Shown in pieces: positions 53,822 through 62,147 of a stretch of DNA of 64,000 nt. The stretch spans positions 3,720,001 through 3,784,000 of the forward strand of contig NZ_JAUCEN010000002.1 in the NCBI RefSeq assembly GCF_030348945.1. Direction: 5' to 3'. The stretch is from Peribacillus sp. ACCC06369 (lineage in GTDB: Bacteria > Bacillota > Bacilli > Bacillales > DSM-1321). A program made the position numbers and the translations under genes. The notes beneath the pieces are model-generated. The model was given only the letters and a program-made list of their open reading frames with translations, had not been told where the DNA came from and searched no databases. Numbering within the stretch: position 1 is the stretch's first letter; the number at the start of each line of letters is the position of its first letter.

Positions 53822-54352
53822 ATGGAAAGAAAGAAATTACTCGGGGAAGAAAGACGGACGAAACTCTTACATATATTGCAAAAGAGCGCGCAGCCAGTAA
53901 CAGGTAGCGAGCTTTCGCAATTAACGAATGTAAGCCGGCAGGTTATCGTTGGTGACATAACTCTCCTGAAAGCGCGGAATGAACCTATCATTGCCACGAG
54001 CCAAGGCTATATGTACTTACAAACGGGGAGCACTCAAAAGCCGGAAAGGATCATTGCTTGCCAGCATGATCCTTCCCGGACCCAAGAAGAGCTATATTTA
54101 CTCGTGGATATCGGCATCACGGTGAAAGATGTCAAAATCGAGCACCCCGTATACGGTGACCTTACTGCTTCCATCATGGTCAGCAGCCGTAAGGAAGTCC
54201 AGCAATTTCTCTCTAGGGTGACGGAAACGAACGCATCTTTTTTATCGGAACTAACGAGTGGCATTCATCTCCATACACTGAGCGCTTCATCCGAAGAACT
54301 GCTTGACGAAGCAGAGGGTGCATTGAGGGAAGCCGGCATATTGGTCGATTGA
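53822..54352 (+). CDS. niaR: Niacin-responsive transcriptional repressor NiaR (YrxA)
   Basis: A 176-residue regulator. The N-terminal winged helix (about 10-60: LLHILQKSAQPVTGSELSQL, SRQVIVGDI) is followed by a 3H domain with three conserved His (QHDPSRTQ; EHPVYGDL; GIHLHTL) that binds nicotinate with metal. ATG 53822 has GAGGTGA six bases upstream; the ATG two codons earlier is too close. It lies 50 bp after nifS, probably in one operon, and should repress nadBCA and nifS-niaR. Confidence 0.92.
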   Translation: MERKKLLGEERRTKLLHILQKSAQPVTGSELSQLTNVSRQVIVGDITLLKARNEPIIATSQGYMYLQTGSTQKPERIIACQHDPSRTQEELYLLVDIGITVKDVKIEHPVYGDLTASIMVSSRKEVQQFLSRVTETNASFLSELTSGIHLHTLSASSEELLDEAEGALREAGILVD

Positions 54353-54360
54353 ATAAACGA

Positions 54361-54398
54361 AAAACCCTCAAAAGCCAAATATTTTGAGGGTTTTTTTT
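54361..54398. terminator. Terminator of nifS-niaR, bidirectional
   Basis: AAACCCTCAAAA / TTTTGAGGGTTT stem followed by eight T; the opposite strand has an A-rich start, so it may also serve the convergent gene. Confidence 0.85.
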
Positions 54399-54422
54399 AT
54401 TGGTTCCAAAGTGCATGTATGA

Positions 54423-55118
54423 TCATATGCTCCCTCCACCATTGGAAATGTTTTCATTGGTGCTGCCATCCTCGGAGTTTTCTTCATTGTTACTTCTCAA
54501 TTGCCCTATAAGACTAATGATGGAACCGACCGCCTGTATCCAGCCTCCCATCACTTGTATTAATTCAGCATCCGAAGGCTTCTCTTCCAAATATGGATAT
54601 TGATAGTTTTTCATGTTCTGCTCTTTGTCTGCATCTTTATCTTGTACTTTTTGGTCTTTATCCTGACAGCTATCTTTAAGTTCAGCAATTCCACCTATCG
54701 CTTGCATCGAATTCCCAATCGCCTGCAACAAATTTCCCGTAACATTGAAGGCCTGCTCCGGTTCATCCGGATTTTCGAATGCCCCCGCCACAGCGGTACC
54801 CCCGCCTAACGCTTGAATCAGATTACCTTTAATGATCAATTCCTGTTTCGTTACTTCATCGAAATCAATGACTAATCCTAAGATAACCGTCGAATTCCCG
54901 ATCGCCTGTATTACATTACCGAATTTATTCAGTGACCAGGTTTCTTCTGCGTCCGCCAATATGGCATTTCCTGTTGCTTGAAGTTCATTTCCAATCAAAT
55001 CCAACTTTTCACGAAATTCTTCGCCCAAGACATTGGATGGCGTACCCGCAACAGCTGAAATGACAGTTCCTATCGCTTGAGTCCAAGAACCGAAAGTTTC
55101 TTTGAATTGACTATCCAT
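54423..55118 (-). CDS. DUF6944-like repetitive protein of unknown function
   Basis: About 231 residues if ATG 55118 (MDSQFKETFGSWTQAIGTVI) is the start; the frame opens 17 codons earlier. It has no signal peptide. About six degenerate units of roughly 25-35 residues share WTQAIGT, GNELQATGNAI, GNVIQAIGNS, GNLIQALGGG, GNLLQAIGNSMQAIGG and WIQAVGSII, suggesting stacked amphipathic helices. A charged segment (DKDQKVQDKDADKEQ, about 165-180) and an acidic Asn/Ser tail follow. I recall such Gly-Asn-Leu-Gln-Ala proteins in Bacillus as DUF6944; none has a known function. It lies alone between niaR and pheA, absent from this place in B. subtilis. Confidence 0.65.
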   Translation of the reverse strand: MDSQFKETFGSWTQAIGTVISAVAGTPSNVLGEEFREKLDLIGNELQATGNAILADAEETWSLNKFGNVIQAIGNSTVILGLVIDFDEVTKQELIIKGNLIQALGGGTAVAGAFENPDEPEQAFNVTGNLLQAIGNSMQAIGGIAELKDSCQDKDQKVQDKDADKEQNMKNYQYPYLEEKPSDAELIQVMGGWIQAVGSIISLIGQLRSNNEENSEDGSTNENISNGGGSI

Positions 55119-55414
55119 CTCTGCTGACCACCACCCTCTCTCTGAATCGATATTTTTCTTAAGGTACATCCACTGAATTAGTCATCAAGGTATGTATTCA
55201 TATGCCTATTTCCACAGGGAGCCTACCGGGATTTACCTATTGTAAACGCGTTCATCATGAACGGGTTTATTTACTTCTCATCCTCAAAATCCAAAAAATT
55301 AAATTCATTCCTTCATTGTTCCTTTCTTGCCTATTTCCATATTTTCATAAAATGACAGCCAACCAATTTAGGAACTTGTACAGAAGGGAAATACAAACCT
55401 TAACGTAAACCTTC

Positions 55415-55444
55415 ACAAAAAAATGCCCCGGAAATACTTCCGGG
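55415..55444 (-). terminator. Second terminator downstream of pheA
   Basis: CCCGGAA-GTAT-TTCCGGG stem followed by GCATTTTTTTG on the minus strand. Confidence 0.75.
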
Positions 55445-55481
55445 ACACCCTTCTTATTCATTATTTCCCTTTTACATTGTT

Positions 55482-55562
55482 AAAAAAAGCGGAGGTTGTA
55501 CCATTCATCACTTGGGGAAACGACAACTTTATGAACCCAAGGAAAATTTCCACCTCTGCTTT
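55482..55562 (-). terminator. Long nested hairpin after pheA
   Basis: Outer arms AAAGCAGAGGT / ACCTCCGCTTT enclose CTTGGG / CCCAAG, and TTTTTTT follows on the minus strand. It starts 24 bp past the pheA stop. It is unusually long for a terminator, with alternative pairings (GTTGT/ACAAC, ATTCAT/ATGAAC). Confidence 0.6.
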
Positions 55563-55585
55563 AAGCGTTCTTTATTCCTGGGAAA

Positions 55586-56461
55586 TCATCGTTGCGCCAC
55601 ACCATTTTGGACTTTAAAGCATGTATAGCTTCCCATGATCGAAACCGTACACCCAAGGGCCTCGAGCTCAGAGATCGCTCCTGGAATGAGAACATCGTCA
55701 AGGCCCATTTCAATGTCGATGATGAAAAAGTAATTGCCCAATCCTGTTTTCATGGGTCTTGATTCTATCTTGGAAAGATTTAGCTTCCTCCAGGAAAAAG
55801 CGGAAAGGACTTGGTGCAGCTGACCTGAATGATCGGCAGGCAGCTGAATCATCAGGGTCGTTTTCTTGTTCCCCTCAACGGTCAAATGCCCTTCATAGTC
55901 GACTTCACTGTTGGATACGACAATAAACTTGGTGTGATTATGTTCGTAATCATGAATATTTTGTTTTACGATCGTCAAACCATACTCCGCTGCAGCCATA
56001 TCATTTGCAATCGCTGCAATATTGATATCGGGATTCTCCATCACCATCTTCGCAGCGGCTGCTGTGGATGTGACATACTCATACGGAATACCCCTAAGTT
56101 CATTATGTAGGAATTTACGGCATTGAGCGATGGCATGGGAATGCGAATAAACCATGTCCGGTTTGAAACCAGGATATGCATGATCCGGATGCACCATATA
56201 ATGCTGTTGGATGGGAATCGTCACTTCCCCTTTTATCGGTAATGGAACTTCATGGACTAAGTAATCCATCGTTATATTTACCGATCCCTCCAAAGCATTC
56301 TCGATCGGTACGAGCGTGTGATTCACTTCCCCGTCCCGGACAGCATCAAGGCAGTCTGGAATCGTGTTCATGGGTATTTTAATATCATTAGGAAATAGTC
56401 GCGAAACAGCTAAATCCGTGAACGTTGCTTTTGGTCCAAGAAATGCAATTTTTGATGTCAT
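55586..56461 (-). CDS. pheA: Prephenate dehydratase
   Basis: A 291-residue enzyme making phenylpyruvate. The PDT domain (about 1-180) has FLGPKATFTDLAV, LVPIENALEGSV and YVTSTAAAAKMV (the catalytic Thr in the TSTAAA form). The ACT domain (about 200-280) has LNLSKIESRPMKTGLGNYFFIID, the Phe-binding ESRP motif, so feedback control is expected. ATG follows AAGGAG. It lies downstream of pheB but is separated from it by a strong hairpin. Confidence 0.95.
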   Translation of the reverse strand: MTSKIAFLGPKATFTDLAVSRLFPNDIKIPMNTIPDCLDAVRDGEVNHTLVPIENALEGSVNITMDYLVHEVPLPIKGEVTIPIQQHYMVHPDHAYPGFKPDMVYSHSHAIAQCRKFLHNELRGIPYEYVTSTAAAAKMVMENPDINIAAIANDMAAAEYGLTIVKQNIHDYEHNHTKFIVVSNSEVDYEGHLTVEGNKKTTLMIQLPADHSGQLHQVLSAFSWRKLNLSKIESRPMKTGLGNYFFIIDIEMGLDDVLIPGAISELEALGCTVSIMGSYTCFKVQNGVAQR

Positions 56462-56556
56462 ATTATAAACTCCTTTTCACGGAAAATCTAATGTTTATGT
56501 TATGCCATTTTCTGATTTTTTACAATACTTAATCGTTAAATCTTCCTCTTACAAAT

Positions 56557-56595
56557 AAAAACAGCCTGTACATTTAAAATGTACAGGCTGTTTTT
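56557..56595. terminator. Strong hairpin between pheB and pheA
   Basis: ACAGCCTGTACATTT / AAAATGTACAGGCTGT stem with A- and T-runs on each side; the pheB stop codon is at its edge. Confidence 0.85.
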
Positions 56596-57043
56596 ATGCG
56601 CCGTTACCAATAATTTCTACTTTTTCGACGAACTCCATTTTACGCAGTTTAGTAAGCAGATCATTAATATCCATTGTCATCCCACCCGTGTTAAGGGATA
56701 GGGTAACATTGGCACGTCCCTGCAAGGGAATCGTTTGGTGGATAGTCATGATGTTGCAACCGGATGAGGCGACGAGCCGTAAGAGCTCCGATAGAGTACC
56801 AGAACGATCTTCGAGATAGAAGAACAGTGTAATCAGCTTTTCCTTAACAACTGTATGAAACGGAAAAACCGTGTCACGGTATTTGTAAAAAGCACTCCTG
56901 CTTAGGTCCACCCGCTGTACCGCTTCCCAAACTGATTCTGCTTTTCCCCGTTCAATCATTTCTTTTGCATCCAGCGTTTTTTTCATCGCTTCGGGAAGGA
57001 CATCCTCTCGAACGAGGAAAAATTTCTGATCGGACTTATTCAA
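56594..57043 (-). CDS. pheB: ACT-domain protein PheB
   Basis: A 149-residue ACT protein. The N-terminal part ([29 protein letters not shown] in pieces) and helix-turn region [18 protein letters not shown] precede the ACT domain ([34 protein letters not shown]). TTG 57043 is chosen to match the family N-terminus; GGAGG lies ten bases upstream, and the in-frame GTG at 57052 is too close to it. It probably senses an aromatic amino acid. It follows obg by 40 bp. Confidence 0.9.
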   Translation of the reverse strand: MNKSDQKFFLVREDVLPEAMKKTLDAKEMIERGKAESVWEAVQRVDLSRSAFYKYRDTVFPFHTVVKEKLITLFFYLEDRSGTLSELLRLVASSGCNIMTIHQTIPLQGRANVTLSLNTGGMTMDINDLLTKLRKMEFVEKVEIIGNGA

Positions 57044-57083
57044 ACTCCGCACGCCTCCTTTTGCCTGCCATCATGGTCTCCAA

Positions 57084-58373
57084 TCAATCAACAAATTCAA
57101 ATTCATATTCAAGGATACGGACGATATCGCCATTTGTCGCACCTCTTTGACGAAGGCCTTCGTCGACTCCGAATGAACGAAGCTGTCTAGCGAAACGACG
57201 TATGGACTCTTCACGGGTGAAGTCAGTCATTTTGAATAAACGCTCGATCTTGAATCCTGATACGGCAAAGCTGCCATCGGATTCGCGTTCAATATTAAAT
57301 TCATCAGACTGTGATGTATGTTTATAAAGAACCCGGTGGATTCCAGTATTCTCTTCTTCATGGTCAAGAGGGAACTCAGGCGTTTCTTCGATTTTATCAG
57401 CAATTGCATAAAGAAGCTCACGGATCCCTTCACGCGTTACGGCAGAAATCGGGAAGACAGGATAATCTTCTTCCAGCTTTTCTTTGAATGCCGCTAAATT
57501 ATCTGCTGAGTCCGGCATATCCATTTTACTTGCCACAATGATTTGCGGACGTTCAGTCAAGCGCAGGTTATACTCTTCCAACTCTTTATTGATTGTTTGG
57601 TAGTCTTCATATGGATCCCTGCCTTCAAGACCCGACATATCGATTACATGAACGATTACCCTCGTTCTTTCAATATGACGCAGGAATTGATGTCCAAGGC
57701 CCACTCCTTCTGAAGCACCTTCAATCAGACCCGGTAAATCGGCCATGACGAAGCTGCGGTGGTCTTCCGTTTCCACCATTCCGAGGTTAGGGACGATCGT
57801 CGTGAAATGGTATTCGGCAATTTTAGGTCTTGCTGCGGATACGACGGAAAGCAAAGTGGATTTCCCTACACTTGGGAAACCAACCAAACCGACATCAGCC
57901 AACAGTTTCAATTCCATGATTATATCGCGTTCTTGGCCCGGTTCGCCGTTCTCCGCGATTTCAGGTGCAGGATTAGCTGGTGTAGCAAAACGGGAATTCC
58001 CCCGGCCTCCGCGACCGCCCTTAGCGATAATGGCGCGCTGCCCGTGCTCAACTAAATCAGCGATGACTTCCTTCGTCTTTTCATCAATGACAACCGTGCC
58101 TGGTGGAACCTTGATGACCATATCCTTTGCGGCCGCACCATGCATGTTTTTGGACATGCCATGTTCTCCGCGAGGTGCCTTAAAGTGACGTTGATAACGG
58201 AAATCCATTAACGTACGCAAGCCCTCTTCCACTTCAAATACGACATTGGCTCCATTGCCGCCATCTCCGCCGGCAGGTCCGCCTTTTGGTATGAATTTCT
58301 CACGACGATAAGCAACTATCCCGTTACCACCGTCTCCGCCTTTTATATAGACTTTCGTTTGATCGACAAACAT
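57084..58373 (-). CDS. obgE: GTPase Obg/CgtA
   Basis: A 429-residue essential GTPase in ribosome assembly and stress signalling. The glycine-rich OBG fold (about 1-158: [24 protein letters not shown]) is followed by the G domain: G1 [10 protein letters not shown]3 [10 protein letters not shown]4 VASKMDMP, G5 ISAVTREG. The OCT domain occupies about 350-429. ATG 58373 with GGAAGTGA upstream gives the normal length. It lies between spo0B and pheB, as in B. subtilis. Confidence 0.97.
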   Translation of the reverse strand: MFVDQTKVYIKGGDGGNGIVAYRREKFIPKGGPAGGDGGNGANVVFEVEEGLRTLMDFRYQRHFKAPRGEHGMSKNMHGAAAKDMVIKVPPGTVVIDEKTKEVIADLVEHGQRAIIAKGGRGGRGNSRFATPANPAPEIAENGEPGQERDIIMELKLLADVGLVGFPSVGKSTLLSVVSAARPKIAEYHFTTIVPNLGMVETEDHRSFVMADLPGLIEGASEGVGLGHQFLRHIERTRVIVHVIDMSGLEGRDPYEDYQTINKELEEYNLRLTERPQIIVASKMDMPDSADNLAAFKEKLEEDYPVFPISAVTREGIRELLYAIADKIEETPEFPLDHEEENTGIHRVLYKHTSQSDEFNIERESDGSFAVSGFKIERLFKMTDFTREESIRRFARQLRSFGVDEGLRQRGATNGDIVRILEYEFEFVD

Positions 58374-58421
58374 GCTATCACTTCCTTGTTTTCTGCAAGT
58401 CATTTCTTGCTGTATACTTCT

Positions 58422-58961
58422 CTAAAAGTTAATATCCATCTTAAAAAATATTTCATCCTCATTACATTCAAGAATTTCAATTGATTGCTCTGCCGTTAAT
58501 GAACTTCCCAAAAACTCCATCACTGCGGATTGATCAATGAACTTCCCTTGCATATGAAATGAACAGTGCATATCACTCACTTCTTTTTTACACATAGAAA
58601 CAGCTAGTATATTTTCATAATACGGGTCCAGATTCTTATCCAGAATTTCAAAGAAATCGTTCGTCCAGCGATGCATCAGCACGTCCATCTCAGCAGAGCC
58701 TTCAAAAACATCAATGATTTCATATTCGCAATAAAATGATCCATTATTCCAATTCGACGTCAACAGCATCTCGGTGAACTTAGGTAAATTCAAACTGGAA
58801 AGGCGTGCTTCATTCTGGGTTTCAACAATGATTTCATCAATGATTCCCTTGACACGATCAATTCTGTTCAACTCCAGATTCCCTTTGATGATTTGAATTT
58901 TATTCAGCCAGTCATGCCTGGTTTGACGCAGAGTTTCAATAGTCGTCCAATTTTTATCCAT
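58422..58961 (-). CDS. spo0B: Sporulation phosphotransferase Spo0B
   Basis: A 179-residue phosphorelay protein transferring phosphate from Spo0F to Spo0A. The phosphorylated His is in RQTRHDWLNKIQIIKGNLEL (about residue 16); the two-helix dimer hairpin continues to about 60 and a degenerate GHKL-like domain follows. The N-terminus is some 14 residues shorter than in B. subtilis. ATG 58961 has AAGGTG upstream. It lies 48 bp before obg, the classic spo0B-obg pair. Confidence 0.92.
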   Translation of the reverse strand: MDKNWTTIETLRQTRHDWLNKIQIIKGNLELNRIDRVKGIIDEIIVETQNEARLSSLNLPKFTEMLLTSNWNNGSFYCEYEIIDVFEGSAEMDVLMHRWTNDFFEILDKNLDPYYENILAVSMCKKEVSDMHCSFHMQGKFIDQSAVMEFLGSSLTAEQSIEILECNEDEIFFKMDINF

Positions 58962-59282
58962 TATTAACACCTTCAATTATGATAAAGAAACTTTTTTCAG
59001 CTCTATCATGTTGAATACTTCCATTTGTACAGTATATCAAAAAAACAACAAACAGGAAATGAAGCTCGATTCACATGCCTTCACATGAAAGCCCCCGTCC
59101 AAAAAATACAGCCACACACCCTGAGTTCTTTGGACGATGGTAGAGCCATTTGAACTAAAAAAGAGAATGGGCCTTTTTTATGCACCAATTGGAGATATTA
59201 TAGTTGAAGTGGACTGTCTATTTGGTTAAACCAAATGGGATGGAAGAGTAATCTTGGATTTTCCCCCTGAAAGTTTAAGAAA

Positions 59283-59307
59283 GCCCGCCGATTGGCGAGC
59301 CTTTTTT
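59283..59307 (+). terminator. Orphan plus-strand terminator
   Basis: GCCCGCC-GATT-GGCGAGC stem (one mismatch), then CTTTTTT; no plus-strand gene lies upstream within 4 kb. Confidence 0.6.
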
Positions 59308-59390
59308 AAGTCAGAGGTTGTTTTCCTTATACTAATGACTAAAGTCTCCTGCAAAATGCTGGTTATTTATCGTTCCTATAGTATAAATAA

Positions 59391-59476
59391 AGGGCCGGAC
59401 CCCTTCTTCACTATATCACATACCATTATTAAAAATGACGCGGTATATAGTGTCTCGTAGAAGGAATCAGACCCTT
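59391..59476. repeat. Palindromic MITE-like element
   Basis: Imperfect inverted repeat: CCTTCT/AGAAGG, CACTATA/TATAGTG and ATACC/GGTAT are nested in order around an AT-rich loop, with GGACCCC / AGACCCT-type ends. About 86 bases, foldable as one hairpin. Confidence 0.6.
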
Positions 59477-59505
59477 TTGAGTCAGCCTCTGTTCAAAGAT
59501 GCCAA

Positions 59506-59808
<303 letters not shown>

Positions 59809-60141
59809 CTATTGGTTGAGGATAATTTTCATGTATTTACCATAATCACGTTCGATGGTTTGCAAAGATATGAGCATACTGTTCAAAAGGAGCTGAACCT
59901 TCTCTTCCGATTCCGGCGAAAGATTCCCCGGAATGACGCAGCGAAGATAGCCGCCTTCCCTCCCTTGCTCAATCTCAGGCTCTACGTCCGTTAAGGACAT
60001 GATCGCATTGACTGCCCCGAAGGAAACAGCCGATACACCTGCACAAACGATATCAGAACCTTTTTTAGCAAAATTAGCATGTCCGCTTAAAGTGAACGAA
60101 GTAATCCGTTCCTGCGGAGCGTCAAAGACAACTTTAATCAT
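59809..60141 (-). CDS. prp: Ribosomal-processing cysteine protease Prp (YsxB)
   Basis: A 110-residue protease that cleaves the L27 extension. The catalytic dyad is visible: His21 in LSGHANFAKKG and Cys33 in SDIVCAGVSAVSFGAVN. It is encoded between rplU and rpmA, so enzyme and substrate are produced together. The ribosome site (AAGGG) is weaker than those of its neighbours, fitting a lower amount of enzyme than of ribosomal protein. Confidence 0.94.
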   Translation of the reverse strand: MIKVVFDAPQERITSFTLSGHANFAKKGSDIVCAGVSAVSFGAVNAIMSLTDVEPEIEQGREGGYLRCVIPGNLSPESEEKVQLLLNSMLISLQTIERDYGKYMKIILNQ

Positions 60142-60154
60142 CTAGAATCAGCCC

Positions 60155-60463
60155 TTACGCGTTGATTGCTTCGATAACAACTTTTGTGTATGGTTGACGA
60201 TGACCTTGTTTTTTACGATTGTTTTTCTTCGCTTTGTATTTGAAAACAGTGATTTTCTTTTGCTTACCTTGTTTTTCGACAGTACCTGTTACAGTAGCGC
60301 CTTCAACTAGTGGAGCACCGACTTTCACGTCTTCGCCACCTACGAATAAAACTTTGTCAAATGTAACAGTTTCGCCTGCTTCTGCGTTTAATTTTTCAAT
60401 GTAAACCGCTTCGCCAGCTGCTACTTTAATTTGTTTACCGCCAGTTTCGATAATTGCGTACAT
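60155..60463 (-). CDS. rplU: Ribosomal protein L21
   Basis: A 102-residue protein of normal length: [32 protein letters not shown] and the basic tail [24 protein letters not shown] precedes the ATG. First gene of rplU-prp-rpmA, preceded by an L21-type leader. Confidence 0.97.
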   Translation of the reverse strand: MYAIIETGGKQIKVAAGEAVYIEKLNAEAGETVTFDKVLFVGGEDVKVGAPLVEGATVTGTVEKQGKQKKITVFKYKAKKNNRKKQGHRQPYTKVVIEAINA

Positions 60464-60575
60464 ACTTGCACCTCCTTAAATGTCTCAGACTCGCCAATCA
60501 CAGGCGTTTTACCAGAAAGGCAAAAGCTTATGACCTGTTGTTGAGCGGTTGTAGCACGGGTGCTACAAACATAAC
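60464..60575 (-). promoter_or_regulatory. Ribosomal L21 leader RNA
   Basis: The leader between promoter and rplU contains the hairpin GTAGCACCCGTGCTAC (60566-60551) and further complementary segments (GCCTGTGATTGGCGA; CAACAACAGG...). Bacillus rplU has a known autoregulatory L21 leader at this place; ends are approximate. Confidence 0.65.
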
Positions 60576-60581
60576 ATTAAA

Positions 60582-60611
60582 ATCCTAACATGAAACTGGA
60601 ATGGCTGTCAA
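60582..60611 (-). promoter_or_regulatory. rplU promoter
   Basis: Minus strand TTGACA (60611-60606), 18-base spacer, TAGGAT (60587-60582). Confidence 0.65.
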
Positions 60612-60635
60612 TATATTTGTAAGAATTCCCGTCCT

Positions 60636-62105
60636 TCATTCGAAAGCCCGCCCGATTTCCTGAATGCTCCCGAAACGCTTGATGGAATAGGTATTACTGG
60701 AACCGGGGATTAAAGATAGAAATAACTTTTTAGCGATCAAATCCTCCAGTGTCGGCCGGTATGATTCCTTTTCACCAAGAAGCACGTCCGCCACCGCCTT
60801 ACTGACCTCCACCCAGACCGCTTCATCATCCGTCTTCCGGTGTTCCAGCAGGTCACGTTCCAACCGGAAAGCCACCGTTTCAGGGCTCTCGATTTTACCG
60901 CTTCCGCTGCACACGGGGCACGGCACCGTCATCATTTCACTTAAAGACGGGGACGTTCGCTTTCTCGTCAATTGTAAAATCCCCAGTTCCGTAAAGCCGA
61001 TGACCTGGACCCGCTTCTCATCCCTCGCCGCTTCCTTTTTGACGATGTCGATGATTTCTTGTGCATGTCGCGATTGGTCCATATTGATGAAATCTATCAA
61101 GATGATTCCGCTGATATTCCTCAATCTCAATTGACGGGCGACCTCTTTTGCAGCAGCCTGATTCACCGCAAACAATGTTGCCTCCTTCGCCACCTTACCG
61201 GTGAACTTACCTGAATTGACATCGATTACGGTGAAAGCTTCCGTTTCTTCAAAAATTAAATATCCACCATTATCAAGCCAGACAATTTTCTTGGCCAGTT
61301 TCTCCACTTGCGCTTCCACATTCCATTCGGAAAAAATATTCTTACCCGATTCATGGGATATTTCCCACTCCTTACCGTTTTCCTGTACCCATTTTTTCAA
61401 TTCCTGATAGGCCTCGAAATCATCGATGGCAAGTTCCCCGGTAGCCGTTCCCGACATTTCAGAAATGATCATGTCAAGGTATGTGTCCCTCTCATAGAGA
61501 AGGGACGGGGCCTTAACCGACGCAGCCTTTAGTTCAAGTCCTTTAAAGAGATCCCGCAATATGGTTAACCTGTCCAGGAAGACCGTTTCGCTTTCGTTCT
61601 CCATCGAGGTGCGGACAATCAATCCCTCATCAGGCTTTTTATATTGTAAGGCCGTTTCCCGCCATCGCTGATGCAGATCATCGTTTTTGAATTTCTTTGA
61701 AACGCCAACATAATCCATTCCATGTATGTATACGAGGGAATCCGTTGAAAACTCGATCAGCCCTGTCAATTTAGCTCCTTTTGTGCCCGTTTCATCCCGG
61801 GTCACCTGAACGAGCAGCTTTTCTCCTTGACGGACATATTGACCGATGGATGCTTTCCCATCGCTTTTTTTTGTCAGCTGGAAAGAGGGAATCTCGTCAC
61901 GGTGTAAAAAACCATTCTTCTCTGCACCATAATCAATGAAGACGGCATCCATACCCGGTAACACCTTCGTCACTTTCCCAAGATAAATATTACCGACCGT
62001 ACTGCGCTGGTGGGGCGGCATGATTTCAAGTTTACGTAAAACACCATTCTCAAGTACGGCCACTCTTTTTTCGCGTGAAGCTAGGTTCGCGATCATCTTT
62101 TTCAT
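60636..62105 (-). CDS. rng: Ribonuclease E/G family protein (Rng)
   Basis: A 489-residue endoribonuclease. S1 domain (about 35-120: GNIYLGKVTKVLPGMDAVFIDYG), a 5'-sensor/RNase H-like region, DNase-like catalytic part with TVIDVNSGKFTG and IILIDFINM supplying the metal-binding Asp residues, and the zinc-link CPVCSGSGK near 402. It has the short RNase G type C-terminus without a degradosome tail. ATG 62105 has GAGAGG upstream. It follows spoIVFB by about 40 bp. Confidence 0.92.
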   Translation of the reverse strand: MKKMIANLASREKRVAVLENGVLRKLEIMPPHQRSTVGNIYLGKVTKVLPGMDAVFIDYGAEKNGFLHRDEIPSFQLTKKSDGKASIGQYVRQGEKLLVQVTRDETGTKGAKLTGLIEFSTDSLVYIHGMDYVGVSKKFKNDDLHQRWRETALQYKKPDEGLIVRTSMENESETVFLDRLTILRDLFKGLELKAASVKAPSLLYERDTYLDMIISEMSGTATGELAIDDFEAYQELKKWVQENGKEWEISHESGKNIFSEWNVEAQVEKLAKKIVWLDNGGYLIFEETEAFTVIDVNSGKFTGKVAKEATLFAVNQAAAKEVARQLRLRNISGIILIDFINMDQSRHAQEIIDIVKKEAARDEKRVQVIGFTELGILQLTRKRTSPSLSEMMTVPCPVCSGSGKIESPETVAFRLERDLLEHRKTDDEAVWVEVSKAVADVLLGEKESYRPTLEDLIAKKLFLSLIPGSSNTYSIKRFGSIQEIGRAFE

Positions 62106-62147
62106 CAAAAAAAATCCTCTCCTCAATTTGAAGAAAGGATAACATAT

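Larger units (their letters stand above)
55119..55585. other. Intergenic region with two minus-strand terminator structures
   Basis: Holds the nested hairpin (55482-55562), a simple terminator (55415-55444), an imperfect palindrome AAACGCGTTCATCATGAACGGGTTT near 55240-55266, and the leader of the DUF6944-like gene. No coding sequence. Confidence 0.5.
58962..59505. other. spo0B-rpmA intergenic region rich in inverted repeats
   Basis: About 540 bases without a gene. Contains a GTCCAAA/TTTGGAC pair (59097-59135), two plus-strand terminator-like stems ending in six or more T (59145-59179, 59283-59307), the palindrome TTTGGTTAAACCAAA (59221-59235), and a palindromic element (59391-59476). No ribosome site precedes a reasonable frame on either strand. 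Confidence 0.55.
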
